Shown one piece after another: positions 25,780 to 34,020 of a stretch of DNA of 64,000 bases. Below the pieces are notes generated by a model that saw only the letters and a program-made list of their open reading frames with translations, did no database searches and was not told the origin of the DNA. Source of the stretch: Desulfolinea sp050305405 (GTDB taxonomy: Bacteria > Chloroflexota > Anaerolineae > Anaerolineales > Villigracilaceae); the NCBI GenBank assembly GCA_050305405.1, contig JBNLFG010000012.1, positions 1 through 64,000 on the forward strand, written 5' to 3'. Position numbers and translations under genes: made by a program. Within the stretch, counting starts at the first letter, position 1; every line of letters starts with the position of its first letter.

Positions 25780-26619
25780 TTAATTGATTGCCAAAGCCGC
25801 ACTCATGCTCATTATTAGAATCTCTATGAGCAAAAGAGTCATGCTGTATTTTGGTTTTGGATCGAAAATCAATAATGTCCACAACCAGGCAATGCCAAGC
25901 AAAACCGATATCAGCATATCTTGAAGACCGTCCCCAATTAGAGCCATTAAAACGATTCCGATGGCTGAGAGTAGCACCCCCAAAAGCCATAAATTATCAG
26001 ATGTCGAAGATCGCTGAACTGTATCATCTTCAGCTTGCGCCTTGAATCCCATTAGCATTCTTCGTTCCATGATGTGATGCAGCGGTACACCAATAAAATC
26101 CCCTATTTTGCCAATCAGATTCGGATGTTCCTGAGCATGTGTGCGGACGATCAACCGTGTTTGGTTTGAACTGATCTCTTTCAGGAAAAAAGTACCCCAG
26201 TTCTCCAAAACAAAAGATTTGCCATGCTCTACGGCCACGACCGGAAAATTGTACTTGATAACGCTTTTCGACTCATCTATCGACCCCGGAATAATGCGCC
26301 CAACTTCCATATCTTGAAATTCGGCGACCAGATCAGCATCACGTTTTTCATATCCCAATACCTTTTCGATAAACGCATAGCTGAAAAAACCTCCCCGATC
26401 TGCTCCTAACTGAATGATCCATTTCCACACTTCTGCCTTTGGCGCGTTGATTGTAATTGCCCGAGTAGCGCTGATACTTGGAGCCAGATGATCCCCGATT
26501 AGTGACATTTTCGTTTCTTCTTCAGAAGCTCCCCACGATAAGATTTTTGACCGCAGGAAAACAACGTATACAATAATTTGAACAAAGAACACGAATATAA
26601 GTACCAAAACTGTTTCCAT
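25780..26619 (-). CDS. SRPBCC-domain membrane protein
   Basis: A 279-residue protein with an N-terminal membrane helix (about 3-23), a START/SRPBCC-like lipid-binding domain (about 45-195; TRAITINAPKAEVWKWIIQLG is the usual first strand and helix), and three hydrophobic segments at the C-terminus (about 210-277). The family binds hydrophobic ligands; the ligand here is unknown. It lies between a thiQ remnant and a thiP remnant as cargo in the thiamine operon. Confidence 0.8.
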   Translation of the reverse strand: METVLVLIFVFFVQIIVYVVFLRSKILSWGASEEETKMSLIGDHLAPSISATRAITINAPKAEVWKWIIQLGADRGGFFSYAFIEKVLGYEKRDADLVAEFQDMEVGRIIPGSIDESKSVIKYNFPVVAVEHGKSFVLENWGTFFLKEISSNQTRLIVRTHAQEHPNLIGKIGDFIGVPLHHIMERRMLMGFKAQAEDDTVQRSSTSDNLWLLGVLLSAIGIVLMALIGDGLQDMLISVLLGIAWLWTLLIFDPKPKYSMTLLLIEILIMSMSAALAIN

Positions 26620-26681
26620 TTCTTCGATCTTTCTCTATAGTGAGCTATCTATCCGGTGCGCTTCAGGGAGCACTGGCTGCA

Positions 26682-26746
26682 AGGGAGATGCCCTTGAGCA
26701 AAGGTTTCCCTTCGTATGATTTGTGGATATTGGTGAGGGTTAGCAA
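26682..26746 (-). pseudogene. Remnant of thiQ 5' end (copy 1)
   Basis: From 26746 on minus it encodes (L)LTLTNIHKSYEGKPLL then KGISL, against MLRLKNIHKSYEEKPLL and KGISF in intact thiQ. The start ATG has become TTG, and homology ends after about 22 codons. Divergence from intact thiQ is too high for a recent tandem copy. Confidence 0.88.
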
Positions 26747-26775
26747 TTTAGGGATACTCCGAGACCTATCGAGTC

Positions 26776-27138
26776 TTAATCAGTCAAACTCTTTGGCTCA
26801 GACCGCTTCAATGTAGATAGATATGCTACAGGCAACATACCACCAAGCGCCCCAATAAACACAGCAAGAAAAGGCGCCGTCACAACTAACAGAATCACCT
26901 TGAAACTTTTTCCAATACCCTTAGCTCTAGCAATCGTCAAAGAGAGCAAGAAAGTGTAGATTATTCCAATTGTTGCTCCGATTTTCACTCCACCATCATA
27001 TCCAACAGAAAAAAGCAGATCCCCCAATCCACCAAGCACCATTGAAGCAAGTAATGCTAACAAAAAATAAGCTAGATAAAACCCTATAGCTTGCATAAAA
27101 TTTCTTTCGTAACTCATATCAGTAAGATTTCTGAACAT
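26776..27138 (-). CDS. Hypothetical membrane protein
   Basis: 120 residues from the ATG at 27138, which has TTGGAGG 6 nt upstream. Three to four hydrophobic helices separated by short charged loops, with a charged C-terminal tail (KRSEPKSLTD). No family recognised. It is the first cargo gene after thiP (61 nt downstream) and is more AT-rich than thiP. Confidence 0.7.
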   Translation of the reverse strand: MFRNLTDMSYERNFMQAIGFYLAYFLLALLASMVLGGLGDLLFSVGYDGGVKIGATIGIIYTFLLSLTIARAKGIGKSFKVILLVVTAPFLAVFIGALGGMLPVAYLSTLKRSEPKSLTD

Positions 27139-27198
27139 ATTTCCTCCAATTACATGAAATAATAAACGGGGACAAAGCAAAACAAATTATAGCATTAC

Positions 27199-28857
27199 CT
27201 ACCACTCCCCCGTCCCTGGCAAACGCAACTTCTCAATCAACAAAATGCTAATCGTCGTCAAGATCATCAAGATCGTCGCCATTGCCATTGCCTGCCCGTA
27301 ATTCAAGCCGCCGGGTTGGGAGAGAAATCTGTAGATCGCTGTGGGGATGGTGGGGTATTCGGGGCGCGCCAAAAGCGATGTAGCGCCGAACTCGCCCAGC
27401 GAAACCGTAAAGGCAAAGGTCGCGGCAGCCAGCGTTGCACGCGAAATGATCGGGAAATCGACTGTCCACCAAACCCAAAATGGGGATGCGCCCAACATCG
27501 CCGCCGCTTCGCGATAACGCTGTGGGATGGATGCCAGCGCGGGCTGCAACGAGCGGATGACGAAGGGCAGTGCGATCATCGTATGGGCGAGGGGCACTAA
27601 AAAGGGCGAGGCGATCCAGTTTAACGGCGGGCGGCTGAAAGCGATAATGAATCCCAAGCCAAGGGTCACGGCAGATGCCCCGAGGGGCAGCATCAGGAAC
27701 GGGTCAAGGGCGTTATCGAGCTTTGTCGGCTTCGCCAACGCCGAGGCGACGGGAAATCCCAACAAGAGGGAGAGTATCACCGTAATCCCCGCATATTGGA
27801 GGGAGTTTTGCGCGGCTTGGATGGGCGGCACATAGAAACGTGATCCGCGCCGATTGATAAAAAGTTCTTCGTAATAATCGCTGGTGAAGCCCGTTTCGAG
27901 TGTTGCCCGTTCGCCACGATCCGCTTCAAGTTGGCTGACCGAGCGCAGGGGCAAGGCGAGCATGGGAAGAACAAAGAGAGTAAAGAGAAAGAGGAAAGAA
28001 GAAAGAAGGAAAGCGCGTTCAGAGAAGGTTTTAGGGCGGCGGGCGAAATTTGCATTTTCGCGTTGTGCGATTTGGACAGCGGTCTTTGACAGCATCTTAC
28101 TGTAGAGTATTGAAAAAACGAGCGTGCAGAGCAATTGAATGAGCGAAAGCAACGCGGCGACGGGCAGATTGAGCATCGACATGGTCTGGACGAAAATCTC
28201 CACTTCGAGGGTGGCGAACTTCGCCCCGCCGAGCAGCAGGATGACGCCAAAGCTGGTGAAATCGAAAAGGAAAACGAGCAGCGCCGCCGCCAAAATGGAT
28301 GGGCGCAAAAGCGGAAAGGTGACCTGCCAAAAGGCATGCCAACGATCTGCGCCAAGTAAACGCGCAGCTTCGTTCAAACGTGGATCGAGGCGTGAGAGGG
28401 CGTTCCCGACGACGCGAATAACAATGGTCGTATTGTAGAAAACGTGCGCCAGCAAAATTGCGCCGAGGGTGTAGAGCACATTGATTGGCGGGGCTTCGAG
28501 ATTAAAGCCGTGCATTAGCATCAAATTCAGCCAGCCGCGTGGACCGAGCAGGGCGTTAAATCCCGCCGCAACGACAACTGTGGGGAGCATGAAGGGCACT
28601 GCGGTGAGCGCACGCAGCAGAGCTTTCCCTCGAAAATCGTAGCGGGCAAAAAGCCAGGCGGCAGGCAGCCCAACCCCAAGTGTGAGGAGCATCGAAAGCA
28701 GGGCTTGCCAAAGGGTAAAGCCGAGGCTCCCCGCCGCGATCTGCAAGGACTGCGACGAAAAGAAATCAGGCGAATCCACACCCAGCGCCAAAATTCTGAC
28801 GAGGGGGTAGAAGAAGAATAGCCCGAGAAAGGCGAGGACGGGGAGCCAACGGCGCAT
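27199..28857 (-). CDS. thiP: ABC transporter permease, thiamine importer (fused double permease)
   Basis: A 552-residue permease with about 12 helices, made of two homologous halves, each with an EAA-type loop (EAARLLGADRWHAFWQVTFPLL and EAAAMLGASPFWVWWTVDFPII), as in ThiP and iron(III) permeases. It follows the binding-protein gene thiB by 35 nt, within a TPP-riboswitch-controlled operon, so thiamine or a thiamine precursor is the likely substrate. Its natural partner thiQ is displaced 3.8 kb downstream. A broken second copy of its 3' end lies at 25581-25742. Confidence 0.92.
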   Translation of the reverse strand: MRRWLPVLAFLGLFFFYPLVRILALGVDSPDFFSSQSLQIAAGSLGFTLWQALLSMLLTLGVGLPAAWLFARYDFRGKALLRALTAVPFMLPTVVVAAGFNALLGPRGWLNLMLMHGFNLEAPPINVLYTLGAILLAHVFYNTTIVIRVVGNALSRLDPRLNEAARLLGADRWHAFWQVTFPLLRPSILAAALLVFLFDFTSFGVILLLGGAKFATLEVEIFVQTMSMLNLPVAALLSLIQLLCTLVFSILYSKMLSKTAVQIAQRENANFARRPKTFSERAFLLSSFLFLFTLFVLPMLALPLRSVSQLEADRGERATLETGFTSDYYEELFINRRGSRFYVPPIQAAQNSLQYAGITVILSLLLGFPVASALAKPTKLDNALDPFLMLPLGASAVTLGLGFIIAFSRPPLNWIASPFLVPLAHTMIALPFVIRSLQPALASIPQRYREAAAMLGASPFWVWWTVDFPIISRATLAAATFAFTVSLGEFGATSLLARPEYPTIPTAIYRFLSQPGGLNYGQAMAMATILMILTTISILLIEKLRLPGTGEW

Positions 28858-28892
28858 GGTGTTTGAATGTTTAACGTTGCAACGTTAGAACG

Positions 28893-29945
28893 TTATTTCA
28901 GAACCGTATTCGTCCAATCTTGAATCCATTGCTCACGCATATCGGCAATGAGGGCGGAATCAAGGCTGGCCGGTTGAGAGGGCTGTTGGGCGTAAGCAAC
29001 GAATTCAGCGGGCAGTTCAGCCGAAGGCAGCACGGGATAAACGAACATCTGCATCGGCAGATCTTCCTGAAATTGAGCGGAGAGCATGAAATCGACGAAG
29101 GCTTCAGCCAGTTCACGATTCTCCGTGCCTGCCAAAATACCAACAAATTCGATTTGACGGTAGCAGGTTTCGGGTCCAAGGATCGAGGCGGTCGGGGCAT
29201 CATCCAGGGCTGTTTCGGCGAAGATCACTTCCGCAGCGGGACTGCTGCCGTACGAGACGACCATCGGCTGGGCGCCTTGCCCAGAGGAGGCGCTGAAGTT
29301 GGTGTAGTAGGCGGTTTCCCAACCATCTGCAACGGCGATACCGTTATCGCGCAGACCAAGCCAATAGTTGAGATAGCCGTCTTCGCCGAAATGCGCGATA
29401 GTCGCCATCAGGAAGGCCAGACCGGGCGATGATGTAGCGGGGTTTTCGACCACCAGTAAACCGTTATATTCGGGCTTGAGCAAGTCTTCGAGCGTGGCGG
29501 GCACATCCAGGCCCTTCTCGTCAAAATAGACTTTGTCGTAGTTGATGCAAACATCACCAAAATCGACGGGCAGCGCGTGGTTGGATGCATCCAGCTTGAA
29601 CTCGGCGGGGATTTCGGCGAGCGCGGGGGCATCGTAGCCTTCAAAGATGCCTTCTTCGAGGGCGCGCGAGAGGAAGGTGTTATCCACGCCAAAGAGCAGG
29701 TCGGCGAGCGGGGCTTCTTTGGTCAAGATCGCCTTATTGAGCGCCGAACCTGCGTCTCCGCTGGCAAGGAAAACAACTTTGGCGTTATGTTCGGCTTCAA
29801 AAGCGGCCACCACCTCTTCGCTGATGGCGAAAGAATCGTGAGTCATCACGGTCAGCGTGGCGGGTTCGCTCTCGGCGGGCGCTGCGGGGGTGCAAGCAGC
29901 AAGAACAAAGGCAAAAACGAGTACGAGTAAAAGTGTTTTTTTCAT
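28893..29945 (-). CDS. thiB: Thiamine ABC transporter substrate-binding lipoprotein
   Basis: A 350-residue lipoprotein (lipobox VLAACTP) of the ThiB / iron-binding-like periplasmic family: LTVMTHDSFAISEEVVAAFE opening, DLLFGVDNTFLSRALEEGIF, and the FVGILAGTENRELAEAFVDFML hinge helix near the end. The start at 29945 is preceded by GAAAGGAA; an in-frame extension to 29984 lacks a site. It is the second gene of the riboswitch operon and supplies thiamine to ThiP. Confidence 0.92.
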   Translation of the reverse strand: MKKTLLLVLVFAFVLAACTPAAPAESEPATLTVMTHDSFAISEEVVAAFEAEHNAKVVFLASGDAGSALNKAILTKEAPLADLLFGVDNTFLSRALEEGIFEGYDAPALAEIPAEFKLDASNHALPVDFGDVCINYDKVYFDEKGLDVPATLEDLLKPEYNGLLVVENPATSSPGLAFLMATIAHFGEDGYLNYWLGLRDNGIAVADGWETAYYTNFSASSGQGAQPMVVSYGSSPAAEVIFAETALDDAPTASILGPETCYRQIEFVGILAGTENRELAEAFVDFMLSAQFQEDLPMQMFVYPVLPSAELPAEFVAYAQQPSQPASLDSALIADMREQWIQDWTNTVLK

Positions 29946-30035
29946 TTTGGTTCCTTTCAAATAAGACGTGCGTCGCACCATCATCTACAAAAAAAACTCC
30001 CAACGAGCAAAAAGCCCGTCGACAGACACTTTCTG

Positions 30036-30695
30036 CTAAACCTGGTGCGACGCACTTTCACGAGTGTGAATAATGAGCAACAGCCCAGTTTCAATTTCGA
30101 CATAGGCTTTTTCCGCGGTCAGCTCGTTGCTGATGCCGCGTGTTTGATGAGCAAAAAGGGTTTCATTTTGGAGTGGCCAGCGCAAGCCTTTGGTGCGGAT
30201 GCCAGTCACATCACCACGCCAGGGAAGCAACGAGACAACATCGCCGCTTCGCCCGTGGACTTCAATTTGTTTCCGCACAAAAAAGGCTTCTTCCAAGCCA
30301 TCATCCACCCGTACATCCAGCCCGTCGAGGGCAGGGTCGGTGAGCAAGGACAGGTTGCCGAGGGTTTGGTCAAGACGTCCACCTAATGCACCGATGAGCA
30401 GGATTTCTTCGTAGCCGTGTTCGCGTGCATAAAGCAGGGCAAGCTCGAGGTCGGTTTCATCCTTGTCGGCGGGGAATTGGCGGAAGTCCACGCCCTGTTC
30501 TTCGAGAGTACAGCGGTTAACGGAATCAAGAGAATCGAGATCGCCGATAACAACAGACGGAAGCAAGCCCAAATTAAGGGCGTGGCGTGTTCCCCCATCC
30601 GCAGCGATGATGAAATCGTCGTCACGCAGTAGGCGGCGGGCGACATTCAGATTCGGTATTTCTCCATTAATGAAGATGATGGCTCGTTTGGACAT
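30036..30695 (-). CDS. thiN: Thiamine pyrophosphokinase
   Basis: Transfers pyrophosphate from ATP to thiamine, giving thiamine diphosphate in one step, which suits imported thiamine. The 219 residues show AADGGTRHAL, VVIGDLDSL, DKDETDLELAL and LGGRLDQTLGNL, the four conserved family blocks. The start is the ATG at 30695; its GAGGA ribosome binding site lies in the 3' arm of the riboswitch terminator hairpin, so both transcription and translation can respond to TPP. First gene of thiN-thiB-thiP. Confidence 0.95.
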   Translation of the reverse strand: MSKRAIIFINGEIPNLNVARRLLRDDDFIIAADGGTRHALNLGLLPSVVIGDLDSLDSVNRCTLEEQGVDFRQFPADKDETDLELALLYAREHGYEEILLIGALGGRLDQTLGNLSLLTDPALDGLDVRVDDGLEEAFFVRKQIEVHGRSGDVVSLLPWRGDVTGIRTKGLRWPLQNETLFAHQTRGISNELTAEKAYVEIETGLLLIIHTRESASHQV

Positions 30696-30725
30696 AAAAA
30701 AACATCCTCGCCGTTGGAGGATGTT
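30696..30725 (-). terminator. Riboswitch-controlled terminator overlapping the thiN ribosome binding site
   Basis: On minus, AACATCCTC pairs with GAGGATGTT over a 7-nt loop and runs into seven T just before the thiN ATG. The 3' arm contains the GAGGA ribosome binding site. It is the expression platform of the TPP riboswitch. Confidence 0.88.
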
Positions 30726-30739
30726 TGATGATGTATACA

Positions 30740-30819
30740 AAGTCCCTCCGCTGGCATTATCCAGATCAGGTTATACGGGTCGAGCTTTACGCTCCTCTCA
30801 GCCATTAAAGGCTCCCCGT
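30740..30819 (-). ncRNA. TPP riboswitch (THI element)
   Basis: The minus strand carries the conserved blocks in order: GGGGAGCC, GGCTGAGAGGA, GACCCGTATAACCTGATC, TGGATAATGCCAGCG and GAGGGA. These match the TPP aptamer, including the CUGAGA and AACCUGAUC motifs. It lies 15 nt before the terminator that precedes thiN. Confidence 0.97.
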
Positions 30820-30907
30820 TCAATTGTGCTATATTTATACCCCTCCGCTGAGTAGCTTGTCAAATCATTGGCTTAAACACGGGTATAATTATGCAACGGA
30901 GCTTGTA

Positions 30908-31825
30908 ATGAAAATTCTGGTTGTAGACGACGAACGCATAGAAAGACGCATGGTCGAAAAGACCTTAGCTCGGTTGGGGCATGAAATCGTTCTGGCCAAT
31001 AGCGGAGAGGCGGCCTGGCAACATCTTCAAGATAAGCATATTCGCTTTGTCATCACGGATTGGAATATGCCAGGCGTTGATGGCATCCAGTTAATTCAAA
31101 AAATTCGTTCATCACAATTACCCGGCTATGTGTATGTTATTCTGGTCACGTCAAATGACCGTAATGAGGACATCGTAGCAGGGTTGTACTCAGGGGCAGA
31201 TGATTATCTGACAAAACCCTTTCACCCACAAGAGTTGGAGGCACGCGTCGCAGTTGGCGAACGTGTGTTGACCCTTGAAGACAATCTGGTGCGAGCCAAA
31301 AATCAGCTAGAACGATTGGCGATGGTCGATACCCTGACCGGGCTAATGAACCGCCGCGCAATTTACAAATTTACGCGAGGGGAACTGGAACGCGCTCGCC
31401 GTATCGCTGATCCGATTAGTGCCATTTTTTTAGATATTGATAAGTTCAAAGAAATCAATGACAAATATGGTCATCTTGTCGGTGACGAAGCGCTCAAGCT
31501 GATAGCACAGGTCATTCAACAGCGTAGTCGCGCCTATGATGGAATCGGGCGCTGGGCGGGCGATGAGTTTTTGGTGGTCTTACCAGGAGCTGATCTGAAA
31601 AGTGCACAAAAAGCTGCTACTCGCATCATCGAAGGGATTGCCACCACGCAGCTCATTCTACCGGACAATCAAGCCGTCACCATTCGTGCAAGTGCAGGTG
31701 TGGCAACCATCCATAAAATGACGAATTCACCCAGCTTGCTGGATAATATTATTCAAACGGCAGACGAAGCGCTCTACCGTGCAAAAAGTGCGGGCGGCAA
31801 TCAAGTACAGGTTTCCTCATTATAA
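30908..31825 (+). CDS. Response regulator with diguanylate cyclase (REC-GGDEF)
   Basis: 305 residues: a receiver domain (about 1-120) with the acidic pair DD, phosphoacceptor Asp in VITDWNMPG and the Lys in LTKPF, then a GGDEF domain (about 145-300) with DTLTGLMNRRA, IFLDIDKFKEINDKYGH and the active-site loop as AGDEF, a variant often still active. It would make c-di-GMP on phosphorylation. The start at 30908 has GGAG about 8 nt upstream. An Hpt gene follows 12 nt later, so the two probably belong to one phosphorelay. Confidence 0.94.
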   Translation: MKILVVDDERIERRMVEKTLARLGHEIVLANSGEAAWQHLQDKHIRFVITDWNMPGVDGIQLIQKIRSSQLPGYVYVILVTSNDRNEDIVAGLYSGADDYLTKPFHPQELEARVAVGERVLTLEDNLVRAKNQLERLAMVDTLTGLMNRRAIYKFTRGELERARRIADPISAIFLDIDKFKEINDKYGHLVGDEALKLIAQVIQQRSRAYDGIGRWAGDEFLVVLPGADLKSAQKAATRIIEGIATTQLILPDNQAVTIRASAGVATIHKMTNSPSLLDNIIQTADEALYRAKSAGGNQVQVSSL

Positions 31826-31837
31826 GGAGATTTGCTC

Positions 31838-32179
31838 ATGATCGACACATCGGTTTTAGACTCATATCGTGATTTCATGGAAGAAGACGCTGAAGATTTC
31901 ATTCGCGAAATTCTTGATGAATTTTATAGCAATGCGAACGAGTTGCTAAAGACGCTCACCGTAGCGCCCACAGAAGCAAATATTGGAGATTTTGTGCGCG
32001 CTGCACATACGCTAAAATCAACAAGTGCAACCGTGGGAGCTACAACACTCTCAGCCTTGGCTGCAACTCTGGAGAGCAAAGGCAAAGAGAAAGCCTTTGC
32101 TGAGATTGCCACGCTGCTGCCAACCCTGCAGGAAAACTATAATCAGGCAGAAAGTGAACTTAAAAAACTATACGCCTAA
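31838..32179 (+). CDS. Hpt (histidine phosphotransfer) domain protein
   Basis: 113-residue four-helix Hpt protein. The phosphorylatable His is in AHTLKSTSATVG, the standard motif. The ATG at 31838 is favoured because AAGGAGA lies 8 nt before it; an upstream in-frame TTG is too close to that site. It follows the REC-GGDEF gene and could pass phosphate to its receiver. No histidine kinase is nearby. Confidence 0.92.
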   Translation: MIDTSVLDSYRDFMEEDAEDFIREILDEFYSNANELLKTLTVAPTEANIGDFVRAAHTLKSTSATVGATTLSALAATLESKGKEKAFAEIATLLPTLQENYNQAESELKKLYA

Positions 32180-32229
32180 GCAAGCACAAGGCAAAAAACG
32201 CATATCGCTGATATGCCCAAAGGAGAAAA

Positions 32230-32709
32230 ATGGATACAGTAGAAAAAGACTTGGTAGTGGCGATGGATTACCGTCTGCTCATTGACGGAGAAGTCGTCGA
32301 CTCATCAGAAGGACAGGAACCGCTCGAATTTTTACAGGGCCATAGCAATATAATCCCGGGCCTCGAACGTGAAATGCTCGGCATGAAGATCGGTGAAAGC
32401 AAAGATGTAGTCGTGCAACCCACCGAGGGCTATGGAGAATTTGACCCCGAAGCCTTCATAGAAATTCCCCAAAATCAATTTCCCGATCACATACCCGTTG
32501 AAGAGGGCACCGAATTACAGGTAGAAAATGAAGAAGGGCAGCCCACTTACGCCCGCATTGATAAGGTTGAAAATAATATCGTAAAGCTCAATTTCAACCA
32601 CCCACTGGCAGGCAAAGAACTGCACTTCTCTGTTCAAGTCGTTGCGCTGCGTGCGCCGAGCGAAGAAGAACTTGAACACGGACACGTCCATCACGAACAC
32701 ACCCACTAG
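32230..32709 (+). CDS. slyD: FKBP-type peptidyl-prolyl isomerase, SlyD-like
   Basis: 159-residue prolyl isomerase / chaperone: opening DLVVAMDYRLLIDGEVVDSS, the GLEREMLGMKIGESKDV block, and the inserted IF chaperone domain (about 70-120). The C-terminus is His-rich (EHGHVHHEHTH), as in SlyD proteins that carry nickel for hydrogenase maturation. A hydrogenase maturation gene, hypE, lies elsewhere in the window. AAAGGAG precedes the ATG and a strong terminator follows. Confidence 0.92.
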   Translation: MDTVEKDLVVAMDYRLLIDGEVVDSSEGQEPLEFLQGHSNIIPGLEREMLGMKIGESKDVVVQPTEGYGEFDPEAFIEIPQNQFPDHIPVEEGTELQVENEEGQPTYARIDKVENNIVKLNFNHPLAGKELHFSVQVVALRAPSEEELEHGHVHHEHTH

Positions 32710-32713
32710 AATC

Positions 32714-32742
32714 AAAAAGTCCCCGAAATTCGGGGACTTTTT
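32714..32742. terminator. Bidirectional terminator
   Basis: AAAAAGTCCCCGAA pairs with TTCGGGGACTTTTT, between the SlyD-like gene and the converging YceI gene. Confidence 0.95.
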
Positions 32743-32753
32743 CTTTGGGGAAA

Positions 32754-33497
32754 TTACTCGCTCGCTAAGAGAGCAACAAAATCGATCTCCAATAAAACTT
32801 CTTCATCCACATCTGCTACACGCGGTGCTGAAGGTATGAAAATGTCGTAATCGGCATAGGCAACCATCGTCTCGGCATGACCGGCAAGCTCTGTCTGGGA
32901 GACAGGCGTCACCTGCGCGCTGAAGGTCACCTCGTGCGAGATATTTTTGATGGTCAACGTACCGCTAATCTCAAGCGAGGCAGGCTCTCCCAGCGTCAGT
33001 GCATCTGGCAGACCGGTGATTGCTGTGGGCACAAAGCGAATATATTCGTAGCCGCCCGTGTCCAAAATCGCATTATGGATAGCGCGATTACGAAAACCAT
33101 TATCCGTCGCGAAGCCGCGTGCATTCACTGCGATCTCGCCAAGCTTCGCATCCTGCGGAGCATCTGCCGAAAAGCTGATCGGCCCGCTAACCAGATTGGT
33201 TGTCCCGACAACGGTGGTCGGCTCGCCGCCGAGTAGCTCGTTCAAGGTAAAGCGGACTTCCGATTGAGCAGCATCAATCTCAAAGGTAGACAAATCGGAT
33301 GTGGACATCGGATCGTCCTCGGCCATCGGCTGGCTTCCATTATCTGTGGCATCTACCTCGTCCAAAGTGGATACCGGCTGCGTCACGCTTGGGGCAGCCG
33401 GTTCTCGAAAAAAGAGATAGCTAAACAACGCCATGCCAAACGCAACCAACGTACCAATAACCGCAAATTTCAATAAAGTCTTCTCACTCTTGTGCAC
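32754..33497 (-). CDS. YceI-family lipocalin-like protein, membrane-anchored
   Basis: 247 residues: an N-terminal signal anchor (about 10-30), an acidic low-complexity linker, then a YceI domain (about 70-245; FEIDAAQSEVRFTLNELLGG opening, and LTIKNISHEVTFSAQVTPVS late). YceI proteins bind isoprenoid or amphiphilic molecules in a beta-barrel. The start is a GTG at 33497 with AGGAG 7 nt upstream. No operon partner. Confidence 0.88.
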   Translation of the reverse strand: MHKSEKTLLKFAVIGTLVAFGMALFSYLFFREPAAPSVTQPVSTLDEVDATDNGSQPMAEDDPMSTSDLSTFEIDAAQSEVRFTLNELLGGEPTTVVGTTNLVSGPISFSADAPQDAKLGEIAVNARGFATDNGFRNRAIHNAILDTGGYEYIRFVPTAITGLPDALTLGEPASLEISGTLTIKNISHEVTFSAQVTPVSQTELAGHAETMVAYADYDIFIPSAPRVADVDEEVLLEIDFVALLASE

Positions 33498-33597
33498 AGG
33501 ATACTCCTAAATATTCAGACAGTTTATGTGGGATTTACGGCATAATACCATAAAAAAGAGCGACTTTTTACAGTCGCTCGATTTTCTAAGGATTTTC

Positions 33598-34020
33598 TTA
33601 CGCTATGCCGAGCACGCGCATCAAGACCCGCCGTTGGTGCGGGCGGTTACGATGCTCGAAGAGGTAAATACCCTGCCATTGTCCCAGTGACAGGTCGCCC
33701 TCATCAACGGGGATGCTCAGACTGACATCCGTCAACATGGCGCGGATGTGGGAAGTGGCATCGTCAGCACCTTCAAGGGTATGCGTATACCAACGCTCAC
33801 CTTCGGGGACGAGACGCGTCAGGAAGGTCTCAAGGTCAGCGCGGGCTGAGGGGTCCCAGCTTTCAGAGATGAGCAAGGAAGCGCTCGTATGTTGCAGGAA
33901 GAGGGTACACATCCCCTCTTGAATCTGGGCATTGCGCAATTCTGCGCGTACGAGGGGCGTGATCTCGTGGAGACCTTTGCCCGGGGTACGGATCTGGAGG
34001 GTGGTTTTATGCCATTTCAC
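33598..34020 (-). CDS. YjbQ/UPF0047 family protein
   Basis: A 140-residue protein of the secondary thiamine-phosphate synthase-like YjbQ family: LFLQHTSASLLISE and the WQGIYLFEHRNRPHQRR C-terminal block with conserved His and Arg. In some bacteria the family has weak thiamine-phosphate synthase activity. It overlaps the ATP-grasp ligase gene upstream by 4 nt (ATGA), so the two are coupled. Confidence 0.92.
   Translation of the reverse strand: MKWHKTTLQIRTPGKGLHEITPLVRAELRNAQIQEGMCTLFLQHTSASLLISESWDPSARADLETFLTRLVPEGERWYTHTLEGADDATSHIRAMLTDVSLSIPVDEGDLSLGQWQGIYLFEHRNRPHQRRVLMRVLGIA

Noticed and set aside
25607..25990. 127-codon minus-strand frame across the thiP remnant
   Set aside because: It is in another frame from both the remnant and the SRPBCC gene; the apparent length is due to shadowing.
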